The notes below the pieces were generated by a model that saw nothing but the letters and a program-made list of their open reading frames with translations, searched no databases and was not told the origin of the DNA. From positions 2,325,001 through 2,389,000 of the forward strand of contig NZ_CP049742.1 in the NCBI RefSeq assembly GCF_015482585.1: a DNA stretch of 64,000 nt, written 5' to 3'. Below, piece by piece: positions 54,667 to 63,145 of this stretch (within the stretch, counting starts at the first letter, position 1; the number at the start of each line of letters is the position of its first letter). Source of the stretch: Mangrovibacillus cuniculi. GTDB lineage: Bacteria > Bacillota > Bacilli > Bacillales > R1DC41. Both the position numbers and the translations under genes were made by a program.

Positions 54667-55060
54667 TCAACAGTTGGACTATAACTTGTAAGTATTTCAA
54701 TTATGTCATTTGGTGTAAGGAACACATAATGCTCAACTTGATTGGGCTCAAAAACACCCGCAGATTCATCAAGAAACCAATTAATATATTCAGAGTTTCT
54801 CACTTTAAAAAATGTCCAATCAGAATAAAAATTTGTACCTTATTGTCGTTCTAAGTAATCAAGTTTTTTTATAACGAACCTTGATCTGTATTTCTGTAAG
54901 ATAATACTCCTTCTTCATACTTAACTAAGACTTTTACTTTATCTTTTTCATCGCTAAATTTAATTGTAATCCCTTCTATACTATTAATAAAAGAGTCGTT
55001 GAATAGTTTTGGTGGTAATCCATTGATTGGTACCCACCTTTCCCAGTGTTCAAAGTCTAT
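54667..55060 (-). pseudogene. Frameshifted small acidic protein, immunity-like remnant
   Basis: On the minus strand a frame starting near FEHWERWVPINGLPP runs to a stop after YRNTDQGSL; a second frame then reads LDYLERQ, stop, and a third TNFYSDWTFFKVRNSEYINW through to ESAGVFEPNQVEHYVFLTPN and a stop near 54667. The pieces together make a 125-residue cytosolic protein interrupted by at least two lesions. The composition is like immunity proteins of polymorphic toxins; no database match can be checked here. Confidence 0.55.
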
Positions 55061-55270
55061 TCCTCCTATTTACTACATCGAGTTTTATTTGTATCACAGA
55101 TGATGTAACATATCCTAAACAGTTTCCTGGAAACCGACACACTTAGAGCTACATTATATCTTTATCAGTTTTTGAATAAAACATGTGACAGTCACTTGAG
55201 TCCAAATTATCAAAAGGTAAATAGGATGTAAAATACCGAGAATTTAGAGTAACTGGTAAATAGAAGACAA
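55061..55270. other. Intergenic, no gene seen
   Basis: AT-rich spacer downstream of the cysteine-rich gene and upstream of the remnant; one GTGACAGTCACTTGAG palindromic stretch at 55187-55201 but nothing else. Confidence 0.35.
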
Positions 55271-55272
55271 GA

Positions 55273-55302
55273 AAAGATGCAAAGTGAGTTCTTTGCATCT
55301 TG
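55273..55302 (-). terminator. Terminator of the cysteine-rich protein gene
   Basis: AAGATGCAAAG and CTTTGCATCTT form a perfect 11-bp stem with a 6-base loop, T-run on the minus strand. Confidence 0.88.
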
Positions 55303-55337
55303 GGTAAAAGTAGTTTAGTTGAATAATTGTTCTAAGC

Positions 55338-55892
55338 TTACGGAACCAGAACTGCTGGTACTGTAACGTCGCAGCAATCAATGTATGTTACTGTACCTTG
55401 AGGTAAATTAGGGTCTACTAATTCAATTCGTAATACTGTTGCTTCTGGGCACTCAGGTAGTTCACGAACAAAAACTACATTCACGTCGATAGAATTTGGA
55501 GATGGTGTAAAAGTATATCTCTCTCTATCACAACAAGATAGTTGACAACAAATTGTTTCGGTAAAGCATCTTGAGAAATTAAATATACACTCAATGTCAT
55601 TGCCAACTGTCAACTGATAATCCACTTTTAGTGTCACAGTCGTTTCACAACTCCCTGGAAGAACTGGGTCAGTAAAGGAGAATGCCCCTCCTATCACTTG
55701 TAATGTTCCTGGTCCTTCTACAAAAGTACATCCATTTCCACAGTTATCTCCATTTACTACTAAACAAGCAGAAAAGTCCTCTGGTACAAAGTCCTCATTT
55801 TGTTTTAGAACTTTGACGTTTGGGTAAATCCAATACGGTGTACCATCTCCATTAAAATTTGGTGTACAACTACCTTGTGGAAAAATTGCCAT
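55338..55892 (-). CDS. Cysteine-rich structural-type protein, possibly of the spore surface
   Basis: 184 residues from ATG 55892 (GAGAGGCG 8 bases upstream). More than ten cysteines, several paired (NCGNGC, TICCQLSCCDRE, YIDCCD), in a beta-rich protein without signal peptide. Cytosolic Cys-rich proteins of this sort in bacilli are usually spore coat or exosporium components. Upstream on the minus strand CATATAAATA (55931-55940) loosely resembles a mother-cell sigma -10. No specific family recognised. Confidence 0.7.
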   Translation of the reverse strand: MAIFPQGSCTPNFNGDGTPYWIYPNVKVLKQNEDFVPEDFSACLVVNGDNCGNGCTFVEGPGTLQVIGGAFSFTDPVLPGSCETTVTLKVDYQLTVGNDIECIFNFSRCFTETICCQLSCCDRERYTFTPSPNSIDVNVVFVRELPECPEATVLRIELVDPNLPQGTVTYIDCCDVTVPAVLVP

Positions 55893-56173
55893 GCTACTTC
55901 GCCTCTCTTTCAAAATATTAACTTACGAGTTATTTATATGAAAGTATATACAAATGAGAGAGGGCTAATAGCTTAGTAGTTTACCTAATTTCCATACATT
56001 TTTGTCTAATATTGTAATTAATGAGTCTTTCTACCTGTTTCCTTTGGTTGAATCTCCTATTAGGCATGGTGATTTGGCTTAATCTCTACTTTTGCATTAT
56101 CAATAAAGTGATTTTCTTTTATGTTAGAGAGTCCTTTTTATATATGGTGGGGTAACTGCCTGTCTCAAAATAT

Positions 56174-56728
56174 TTACCCCGTAGTCCTACCAATCCCTCT
56201 ATCCCCTTTGTTTTCTTGTAGCATCCAATCCATTAGCTCCTTACGATCAACCAACCGTACTTGGTTTGAATTTGCCAATTTTTTAGCTTGTTCTGTAAAG
56301 AAGCTATTAGTTATCACCCAGCACTCATCTGCTTTATAATAGCATTTTGCTGAAGCTACTTCCTGAATCGCTTTCACTCCAACATTTTTCTTATACCTTT
56401 TCGCTTGAACAACAATTTTCTTAGCTTTTGCAGTAATTACTAAGTCCGCGCCATAGTCTCCACTTACTGGTGTTAACTGTACATTATATCCTTTTGCTTT
56501 TAATAATGCATGAAGGTATTCTTCAAACTTCCTTCCCGACATTTTATCGACTTCTACGATACCTGACTTTCTAAGTTCTAGTTCTCTCAGCGTATTAACT
56601 ATAAATGCAAATATTAAAAAAACACCAATAAATACTATTATCCCTATAGTTAATAAAGGATCAGCTGTTAACATAGACCATATTAGGTCTAAGCCCATTT
56701 TAAATCCGTCAAAGAACTCAAGATCCAT
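56174..56728 (-). CDS. Membrane-anchored Mrr-type restriction-endonuclease-fold protein
   Basis: 184 residues. One helix (about 25-48), then an Mrr-cat domain: SGRKFEEYLHALLKAKGY, GDYGADLVIT and VVQAKRYKKNVG give the E...D...QxK catalytic pattern of the PD-(D/E)xK fold. It could cut modified or foreign DNA near the membrane. The family is widespread in bacilli as a stand-alone gene. The closing segment is polar. Confidence 0.87.
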   Translation of the reverse strand: MDLEFFDGFKMGLDLIWSMLTADPLLTIGIIVFIGVFLIFAFIVNTLRELELRKSGIVEVDKMSGRKFEEYLHALLKAKGYNVQLTPVSGDYGADLVITAKAKKIVVQAKRYKKNVGVKAIQEVASAKCYYKADECWVITNSFFTEQAKKLANSNQVRLVDRKELMDWMLQENKGDRGIGRTTG

Positions 56729-56850
56729 AATACTCTCCTTCTATTACTTTATTATGTGTAAATATCTATTAATTTACATTTTTATTATATCAAACTATAT
56801 TCCACTATTCTTTGAATACTAAAAAACACAAAGTAGCTGAACAAATATTA

Positions 56851-56875
56851 GGAAGTGACTGGTAACCATTCTTTT
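56851..56875. repeat. Dispersed repeat core, copy 1
   Basis: AGGAAGTGACTGGTAACCAT is a degenerate form of the GGGAAGTGACAGGCACCCGTT core seen at 57178, 58655, 59456, 60801 and 62899. Confidence 0.55.
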
Positions 56876-56967
56876 AAACAACTGTCGCACTATTGCTTCT
56901 CCGTCACACCCCTTCAAAGTAGGTAACACGACTGTTAGAAATATGTTCTATTCATTCGATTAAATCA

Positions 56968-57073
56968 GGGGTGCCGTTTCAACTATCACTAACTTATATT
57001 CACTAGCAAGTAACTCCACACAAGTATGAGATCTAATATATTCAGTTCCACCAGTAACCAACAATGTCTTCAT
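56968..57073 (-). pseudogene. galE: galE 5' fragment A
   Basis: From ATG 57073 the minus strand reads MKTLLVTGGTEYIRSHTCVE and LLASEYKLVIV, the Rossmann start of UDP-glucose 4-epimerase (GG-GYIGSHTC, with GYIG damaged), and stops matching after about 33 codons. No further galE sequence follows. Confidence 0.82.
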
Positions 57074-57205
57074 CTAAACGACTCATAAAAAAACCCTGCC
57101 AAATGGCAGGGCTTTAAAATATGTTAAGAAGTCTACTTTTTGTAATTTGTCATGGTAGGCAATTCGACAAATAACGAGAAGTGACAAGCACCTGTTCTCA
57201 TATGT
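57074..57205. repeat. Dispersed repeat unit, copy A (with terminator hairpin)
   Basis: Holds AAAAAAACCCTGCCAAATGG with its inverted partner (CCCTGCC/GGCAGGG), then AAGAAGTCTACTTTTTGTAA, a GACAAATAAC segment and the AGAAGTGACAAGCACCTGTT core. Similar units follow galE fragments B and C and occur alone at 59370. Confidence 0.85.
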
Positions 57206-57290
57206 AAAAACATTGTAAGATAAGGTACCTGTCCCTCTGTTTCGAATTTATTTATGTTAGGAAGAAATAGGAATGATTTGTTTAAAATTA

Positions 57291-57755
57291 TTATGCTACT
57301 TCTGAAATACTTATGTTTACATCATTTACAAAGTTTTGGACTTTATCTTTTTCAAGGATAGAAATTTCCATAGAAACAGGCTGCCCAGCGTTATTAGTAA
57401 TAGTCATTTTACTTGTAAAACTATTTAAAAGTGGTATTAGACCTATAGCTAAGAAAAGCAAAGCCCCCAAAAATGAATTACCAATAGAACCTAAAGCTGA
57501 AAAGACGAAAAATAAACCAACTAGCAGTCTAACAAAATGTAATTTCGTTGAAACACTTACGCTAGCAATATTTTTTAAAGGAAAAGACACTTCATTACGT
57601 CCTAAAGGAATTACACCTAGAAGTGTATTTGGTTGATATCCTATAACTCTTTTGTTTGTTAGCGATAAATCTGTCTTAAGCCAGAATAGAGCTAAATTTG
57701 TTGTGAAATTTTGTGACTTATTTATAATTTCATCTTTCCCTAAAACTAAACTCAT
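57291..57755 (-). CDS. Membrane-associated protein with PH-like domain, unknown
   Basis: 154 residues from ATG 57755 (GAAGGAGG 7 bases upstream; an upstream ATG extends 17 residues without a site). FWLKTDLSLTNKRVIGYQPN and NEVSFPLKNIASVSV resemble bacterial PH-type membrane proteins; a two-helix hairpin (about 75-110) follows. Function unknown. Confidence 0.72.
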   Translation of the reverse strand: MSLVLGKDEIINKSQNFTTNLALFWLKTDLSLTNKRVIGYQPNTLLGVIPLGRNEVSFPLKNIASVSVSTKLHFVRLLVGLFFVFSALGSIGNSFLGALLFLAIGLIPLLNSFTSKMTITNNAGQPVSMEISILEKDKVQNFVNDVNISISEVA

Positions 57756-58040
57756 ATATATTCCTCCTTCAAGTTCTGTATTATACTTTATGTAGTGTAC
57801 TAGCACAGTTAAGTTAATAATTATTTGATAAAAATATCCTAAAATACTTAATTATCAATGAAATTCTTAAAGCACTATACTATAACGGTCACTTTACACA
57901 ATCTATCATACCTATTCCAAAAGACCTAACACACTATATATCGGTATATAGATATATTTATTTAGTTTTACTTCTCTTTTTTGACTTTAAGACTTCCCTT
58001 TGAAATACGACAGAGTTAGGCATAGATTTAAATTATGTAA
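57756..58040. other. AT-rich intergenic region without a visible gene
   Basis: No open frame with a ribosome site. It leads into the perfect palindrome at 58041. Confidence 0.4.
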
Positions 58041-58076
58041 TTTAACAACAAATTTAATATTAAATTTGTTGTTAAA
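58041..58076. repeat. Perfect 36-bp palindrome with no spacer
   Basis: TTTAACAACAAATTTAAT (58041-58058) is followed at once by its exact reverse complement (58059-58076). There is no loop and no flanking extension. It lies in gene-free DNA between two membrane/galE regions. Confidence 0.95.
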
Positions 58077-58250
58077 CTCGTATAAGAAAGTAGAAGTTAC
58101 TCTTGGATGTTTTTTTGAAAATGCTAAGAAAAGGTAGCACAAGGGGACAGGTATTGTGTTTTTATAAAAATACTAGAAGTTTAAAGTTTATATATCAAAT
58201 AATTATAAAAATATAGTAAGTCAAGGACCCTGTCACTCTGTCTTACATTG

Positions 58251-58552
58251 CTAATACATGACAGGTTGTTGTACAGACTCTCCTACTACCTTGTAGCCAG
58301 CAAAGTGGATAACACCTACAAAGTCATGCGCTTCATTCATATGTCGTACTCGTACTTCTGCCTCCACCGTCACATCTCCTTCATAGAAGGTAATACGTGT
58401 GTTAGAAATACGTTCAATTCGTTTCACAACGTCACGAGTACTGTTACTTAAATTATCAATTATCACTTCCTCATACCCACTAAAAAGTAACTCCACACAA
58501 GAGTATGAGATTCAATACATCCAGTTCCAACAGTAACCAACACTTTCTTCAT
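58251..58552 (-). pseudogene. galE: galE 5' fragment B, frameshifted
   Basis: From ATG 58552 MKKVLVTVGTGCIESHT reads as the galE start; after a frameshift near 58495 the sense continues LLFSGYEEVIIDNLSNSTRD and VIHFAGYKVVGESVQQPVMY and meets a TAG. The GG of the GxxGxxG motif and the GYIG loop are damaged. About one third of the 330-residue enzyme remains. Confidence 0.88.
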
Positions 58553-58554
58553 TT

Positions 58555-58675
58555 ATGCGCCTCCTAAAAAACCCCTACCGAATGGCAGGGATTTAAAATA
58601 TGTAAGGAAGTCTACTGTTTGTAATCGTCATTGAAGGCAATTCGACAAATACCGGGAAGTGACAGGCACCGGTAT
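58555..58675. repeat. Dispersed repeat unit, copy B
   Basis: CCCTACCGAATGGCAGGG hairpin, TAAGGAAGTCTACTGTTTGT, GGCAATTCGACAAATACC and GGGAAGTGACAGGCACCGGT in the same order and orientation as copy A, again right behind a galE fragment. Confidence 0.88.
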
Positions 58676-58719
58676 TTGATAGATGTTAGGTTTAACCTAT
58701 ATCTTTTAGGAGGGAAAAC

Positions 58720-59253
58720 ATGATCTACCTAGAAACACCACGTTTAATACTACGCTCTTGGAAAGAATCGGACTTGTTACCCTTTCAAGAGATGAATGCC
58801 GACACAGAGGTCATGAGGTATTTTCCTGATACTCTATCATATGAAGATACAGAGCGATTCTTAGCTAACATTAAAACAGAGTTTAACAATTTCGGATATG
58901 GTCTATATGCAGTGGAACTGAAGGCAACTCAGGAGTTTATCGGATTTATCGGGTTTCACTGGGCAACATTTGAAGAGAACTTTACACCTTGTGTGGAGAT
59001 TGGATGGAGACTTACGCAGGGGGCTTGGGGTAATGGTTATGCAACGGAGGGAGCAAAAACCTGCTTACAATACGGATTTCAAGAGCTAGATCTATCTGAA
59101 GTCTATAGTTTTACTGCGGATATAAACTACCCATCTAAACGAGTGATGCAAAAGATTGGGATGAAGTATGTCAGACACTTTGCTCATCCTAAAGTGGACA
59201 CAGATAGCCCTTTACAAAAGCATGTTTTGTACCGTATTGGCAAGATCGAATAG
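58720..59253 (+). CDS. GNAT acetyltransferase, RimJ/RimL type
   Basis: 177 residues. TPRLILRSWKESDLLPF start, the acetyl-CoA loop in RLTQGAWGNGYATEGA and the YSFTADINYPSKRVMQKIGM end are family blocks. AGGAGG lies 7-8 bases before ATG. It transfers acetyl groups to small amines or protein N-termini; the substrate is not readable. It is flanked by dispersed repeats. Confidence 0.92.
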   Translation: MIYLETPRLILRSWKESDLLPFQEMNADTEVMRYFPDTLSYEDTERFLANIKTEFNNFGYGLYAVELKATQEFIGFIGFHWATFEENFTPCVEIGWRLTQGAWGNGYATEGAKTCLQYGFQELDLSEVYSFTADINYPSKRVMQKIGMKYVRHFAHPKVDTDSPLQKHVLYRIGKIE

Positions 59254-59268
59254 ATAGAGTATGGAAAG

Positions 59269-59306
59269 AGAGCCATCCGTTTTCTGTGATGGATGGCTAC
59301 TTTTCC
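59269..59306 (+). terminator. Terminator of the GNAT gene
   Basis: AGCCATCC and GGATGGCT pair around a 12-base loop; a T-rich tail follows. Confidence 0.8.
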
Positions 59307-59369
59307 TAATTTTTTCATAACGCTTTACTGAGAAATGATGGGTACGAGTTATTACACGGTTCTAAAAAA

Positions 59370-59476
59370 TTCCTTTTCTGATTTGCAGGGCTTTAAAATA
59401 TGTAAGGAAGTCTACTTTTTGTAATTTGTTAGTAAAGGAAATTCGACAAATACCGGGAAGTGACAGGCAACCGTTG
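59370..59476. repeat. Dispersed repeat unit, copy C (no galE fragment)
   Basis: GCAGGGCTTTAAAATATGTA, AGGAAGTCTACTTTTTGTAA, AATTCGACAAATACCGGGAA and GTGACAGGCAACCGTT follow the same order as the other copies, but the sequence in front is not galE. The hairpin's first arm is damaged. Confidence 0.82.
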
Positions 59477-60313
59477 TTATGAAACTTGCTTAGTATACCT
59501 ACATTTCGGGAAGTTGCTGCAACCGTAAAAAGAGCCGTACTTCCCTTTCTTCATAGTTAATCCGCCACCACACTTGGGACAGACATTTTGTTTAAAATCC
59601 TCTTTTTCTTTCCGAAGCTTTTCTTTACGGTTATTTTTTATATCTACTACATGCTTTTTCTTAACCTTTTTCTTCTGGTTCTTATCTGTAATGATTAAAC
59701 CTTCAAGTATTCGATCAATTTCTTTTAACTCAGAAGCACTAATCCTTTGAACATTCCACTCCTTAATGACTTTTATTAATTTTGGAAATTGAATAACCCT
59801 AGCTGATGTAAAATCATCCTTGAACTTGAAAGTAGAGTTTTGAGAGAAGGCAATAATAGAATATATAAACTCAAAGTCTTCTTTAGCTATGTACTTTTTA
59901 ATTGCTTGTATATGACTATAATTTTGCCAGATTGGATTAAACAACTTTTCTTTCCGTTTATAGATTGTCTGAGTCCAATATTTCTGATTTTCCTTCCCAA
60001 ATATCCAACCTTGATAATGCTTCGTTTCAATTACAAATATTCCATACGGTGATGTAACTACATGATCAACTTGGGTAGTACCACCTACACCATTTGGCAC
60101 ATATAGATCGTGGTATATTTTATAATTCGTTCCTAGTTTACTTAGTGTTTTATTTACATACCACTCTCCTATCGCACCTTTAATAACTGAATACCTTAAC
60201 TTCAACATTATGACTCCAGTTACAAGCAGGAGAGCAAATATGGTAGGGGCTAAGAAGAACAGGATAGGTAAAAGAACAATAATGGCTAGTATTATCATAA
60301 TTTCTTTTTTCAC
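59477..60313 (-). CDS. NERD-domain protein with C-terminal topoisomerase-type zinc finger
   Basis: 278 residues from GTG 60313. Two membrane helices at the N-terminus, a NERD nuclease-related domain (VIKGAIGEWYVNKTLSKL, TTQVDHVVTSPYGIFVIETK, then HYQGWIFG) with the D...E.K pattern, a lysine-rich linker, and a C-terminal four-Cys finger CPKCGGGLTMKKGKYGSFYG followed by CSNFPKCRYT. The fusion suggests a DNA-processing role at the membrane. Family known; role unproven. Confidence 0.9.
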   Translation of the reverse strand: MKKEIMIILAIIVLLPILFFLAPTIFALLLVTGVIMLKLRYSVIKGAIGEWYVNKTLSKLGTNYKIYHDLYVPNGVGGTTQVDHVVTSPYGIFVIETKHYQGWIFGKENQKYWTQTIYKRKEKLFNPIWQNYSHIQAIKKYIAKEDFEFIYSIIAFSQNSTFKFKDDFTSARVIQFPKLIKVIKEWNVQRISASELKEIDRILEGLIITDKNQKKKVKKKHVVDIKNNRKEKLRKEKEDFKQNVCPKCGGGLTMKKGKYGSFYGCSNFPKCRYTKQVS

Positions 60314-60322
60314 GCTAAGCAC

Positions 60323-60674
60323 TCTCTCCTAATTTAGAATTAAATTATACACTTCATAATATTACCATTAAACTAGTAGATTTTCATTTGGTGAATTTGT
60401 CACTGAAGAAAAAAAGAGCTGATCACCATTGATGGTAATAATTAAGAGTAACAAAATATGAGATTAATAGATTTCGAAATTGCTAAACTACAATTATTAC
60501 TCCGTTTCGTTTACATAATACAGATATTGTTTAAAATTCTCCTTTTTCTAAGGAAAAGTTTAATCGTCCCTTCTTTAATGTAGGTGGACAGGACCTGTGT
60601 CTTTCCAAAAATACTGAAAATTTGAGGTTGCAACCATTTAAAATTTGGTTACTTGAATTACCCGTCCCTATGTC
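60323..60674. other. Gene-free region with decayed motifs
   Basis: No open frame with a ribosome site. It contains a GTGGACAGGACCTGTGTCTT motif at 60585 that belongs to the degenerate GGACCTGTCCC(T)TGTCT-type dispersed motif of this zone. Confidence 0.4.
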
Positions 60675-60698
60675 TCAAGTAACTAAGACCGTTTTCAT
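60675..60698 (-). pseudogene. galE: galE 5' fragment C, seven codons
   Basis: From ATG 60698 the minus strand reads MKTVLVT and then a stop, the first seven residues of GalE, directly in front of another copy of the dispersed repeat. Too short to judge alone; credible because the identical arrangement occurs at 57073 and 58552. Confidence 0.6.
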
Positions 60699-60828
60699 CT
60701 AAACGTCTCCTAAACAAGCCCCGCCAAAAGGCAAGGCTTTGAAATTTGTAAGGAAGTCTACTTTTTGTAATTTGTCATGTAAGGTAGTTCTACAAATAAC
60801 GGGAAGTGACAGGCACCCGTTCTTACTA
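60699..60828. repeat. Dispersed repeat unit, copy D
   Basis: CCCCGCCAAAAGGCAAGGCT hairpin region, TAAGGAAGTCTACTTTTTGT, TTCTACAAATAACGGGAAGT and GACAGGCACCCGTTCTTA, in the same order as copies A and B. Confidence 0.88.
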
Positions 60829-60937
60829 CTAAACCTGAAGGACAAGTCGGAATGTATGGCGTTTCTATAGAAACCACGTCATAACCAGTTAATACTGTTT
60901 AAGGATAAACTATCTAGTATTTAACATTGGAGAAAAC

Positions 60938-61280
60938 GATGATTTTTCTACTTATTGCGACGCTTTTTACTCTCGGTTGTACCTATATCTGGTAACACGT
61001 TACAAACTTTTATATCATGATGTGACGTATTCATGCTGCAGATGGCCCCCCTGGTGATATAACGGAAGGGGAATTATTATTTATCTTACTAGCAAGTTCT
61101 CTTTCTCTTGCTTTGTTACTGTATGCTATTCTATTTATCTACCTTGTTATCCAAGACTTGATTCGTAAATCTACGGAGAAAACGTTATTGGAGAAAATAA
61201 CGTTTATTTTGTTGCCACTTATCGTGTCTGTTTTCTTATATATGAAATTGCTTGGTGAAGTGAATAGAGGTGTGCTATAA
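60938..61280 (+). pseudogene. Broken small membrane protein gene
   Basis: ATG 60938 (TTGGAG 6 bases upstream) gives MIFLLIATLFTLGCTYIW and a stop; about 70 bp later another frame reads GDITEGELLFILLASSLSLA and VSVFLYMKLLGEVNRGVL to a stop at 61280. Together these form a 100-residue membrane protein with two helices, interrupted by at least one frameshift or small rearrangement. Confidence 0.6.
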
Positions 61281-61450
61281 GGAAGAGCTGCTAATTAGCA
61301 GGATAAAATATGATGGGAATTTTATGTGTCCACCTGCTCCCTAAGTAACTTTATTCTGTTCATTTTAAACTAGATGTATTACCCTTTAAGAAAAGAACAG
61401 GTGCTGTGGAAATAGATGAGGACCTGAATATACGAAAATGACTACCGCAA

Positions 61451-61630
61451 ATGTCTAAAAGTACAAATACTAATAAAACTACCAAGGAAGAATTAGAAAG
61501 AGAAAATGAACTGCTTCGATTAGAAATTGCATACCTAAAAAAGATGAAAGCCTTTAAAATGGATCCGGAAGGGTTTCTCGAGAAGCACCAACAACGATAT
61601 CAATCTAATTCAAAGAAACGTTGGGACTAA
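61451..61630 (+). mobile_element. IS3-family transposase OrfA remnant (C-terminal piece)
   Basis: A 59-residue frame beginning MSKSTNTNKTTKEELERENE continues LLRLEIAYLKKMKAF and ends EKHQQRYQSNSKKRWD, the leucine-zipper end of IS3-type OrfA proteins. The N-terminal helix-turn-helix, OrfB and inverted repeats are missing. The element is dead; the ATG is incidental. Confidence 0.78.
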
Positions 61631-61830
61631 ACGGATAAATAGAAAATCTCAGCATATAAGTTTTTCATTAATTCATTTTAAAACAATATTAATAGTTAAT
61701 CGGGTTATTACCTAAAGTAAGACATGATAGTTGTTGCGGGTTTACTTTGTAAAAGTTGATTAGACGAGAGACCTGCCCTTTTGTCACCGTCTTAAAATAA
61801 ATAAAAAATAGTTAGGATATTTTTAAATCC

Positions 61831-62274
61831 ATGAAAAAATATAATAAAGTTATTGTAGGTATTGAAAAAGAGGATATTCAATGCTTTGCAAAAAGAGGCG
61901 ATATTTTAGTTCAAGCATCTAATACTGATAAAATGAAAGGAAGATTACCTAAAGAACATCATTTTTTTGTTTCTATCGTAAATCGAAAGCCTTCACGATA
62001 TGGTGTAGTAAAGGAAGTAGAAAATTCACTGACAGCTCTTGATTTAGCAAAACTAGATTATCAATCCAGAGGGCTTAACGAGGAAGAAATTAATTCTGAG
62101 ATAGTAAATGTTTACGAAGAATATTTAGCGAAAATTAGTACATTTACAATAGATGTACCTGTAGCTACTACTTGGCTATATAAAAAAATTCCCAAAGAGA
62201 AAATATTAAGAGTTCATAAGATATTTTTCACTAACTTTTCAGATAGAGCAAAGAATGACTATTTTGGCTTTTAA
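61831..62274 (+). CDS. Cytosolic protein, unknown
   Basis: 147 residues, charged, no signal or helix. Blocks HHFFVSIVNRKPSRYGVVKE and TIDVPVATTWLYKKIPKEKI. The start at 61831 lacks a good ribosome site (GGATATTTTT upstream), so the true start may be different or the gene may be a remnant like others in this zone. I do not recognise it. Confidence 0.5.
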   Translation: MKKYNKVIVGIEKEDIQCFAKRGDILVQASNTDKMKGRLPKEHHFFVSIVNRKPSRYGVVKEVENSLTALDLAKLDYQSRGLNEEEINSEIVNVYEEYLAKISTFTIDVPVATTWLYKKIPKEKILRVHKIFFTNFSDRAKNDYFGF

Positions 62275-62332
62275 TTTGAGATGAAAAATCCAAATATATT
62301 ATACATTTAAAATGAGAAAGGAAGAGGCTACT

Positions 62333-62704
62333 ATGTCATTCGGTTTCACTATTGATTCTAAAAAACGTTATGATGCGTTTCTAAGAAAAGTAGTAGAAAA
62401 CAAAAAAGTTTGGGGCTTAGAACACAACGGAATGTGGTGTGTATGCGAATCTACTGAATATGAAGATACACTAGTTATGCCATTTTGGTCTGATGAAGCA
62501 TATGCTCGTCAGTGCAATATCAATGAGTGGTCCCATTATAAACCAACTCCAATACCATTAGAGATATTCTTAAGTAATTGGATATACGGAATGAACGAAG
62601 AGGGACACATGGTTGGAGTAAATTGGAACTCTAAGCTAATTGGAGTTGAAGTGGAACCATTTGATTTACTTGACGAGATAGAAAGGAGATTAGCCAACAA
62701 CTAA
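62333..62704 (+). CDS. DUF2750-family protein
   Basis: 123 residues from ATG 62333 (GGAAGAGG upstream). RYDAFLRKVVENKKVWGLEH and VMPFWSDEAYARQCN, then PIPLEIFLSNWIYGM, match DUF2750, a small cytosolic family often found near polymorphic toxins and thought to include immunity proteins. Single gene in the debris zone. Confidence 0.83.
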   Translation: MSFGFTIDSKKRYDAFLRKVVENKKVWGLEHNGMWCVCESTEYEDTLVMPFWSDEAYARQCNINEWSHYKPTPIPLEIFLSNWIYGMNEEGHMVGVNWNSKLIGVEVEPFDLLDEIERRLANN

Positions 62705-62830
62705 TTAGTTTTTGTTTTTACTAATGTACGATGATCCACCATCTCATCAGGAATGGCAACATCAATGGCTTTTTCTAAAGCATGTACTAACTAATACATA
62801 CTCGTTTCTTTATAAGTAACTAAATAGTAC
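62705..62830 (-). pseudogene. Coding remnant with internal stop
   Basis: On the minus strand LVTYKETSMY, a stop, then LVHALEKAIDVAIPDEMVDH and RTLVKTKTN can be read in one frame to a stop at 62703-62705. It has coding character but no start or ribosome site. Family not recognised. Confidence 0.45.
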
Positions 62831-62894
62831 TCAAACACACTAGCAGTTAAGTTCTCTAAAGCTACCACGTCCCTTCAGCAAGATCAACGACATT

Positions 62895-63015
62895 ATCGGG
62901 AAGTTACAATTATCCGCTCTTATTGTTAGGTGAAGTTAAAAGTGGGGTGGTATAAGGAAGTCCTGCCCTTGGTAAGGCTTTAATATGTGACAAATAAGTG
63001 AGAATTGGGATTTGT
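62895..63015. repeat. Dispersed repeat, degenerate copy E
   Basis: CGGGAAGTTACAATTATCCG (62897-62916) and further on AAGGAAGTCCTGCCCTTGGT with TTTAATATGTGACAAATAAG carry the core and arms in altered order and with many changes. Confidence 0.5.
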
Positions 63016-63145
63016 CACTCTGTCTATTATTCCATTTTTTATAGAAATTTGTCTTTATGCATGTATCTAAAAATTAGTTCAAATAGTAAAATTACTTTAT
63101 GGTTAAGGGGAATGATGCACTTGAGAATATATAGAGGTGAAAAGA

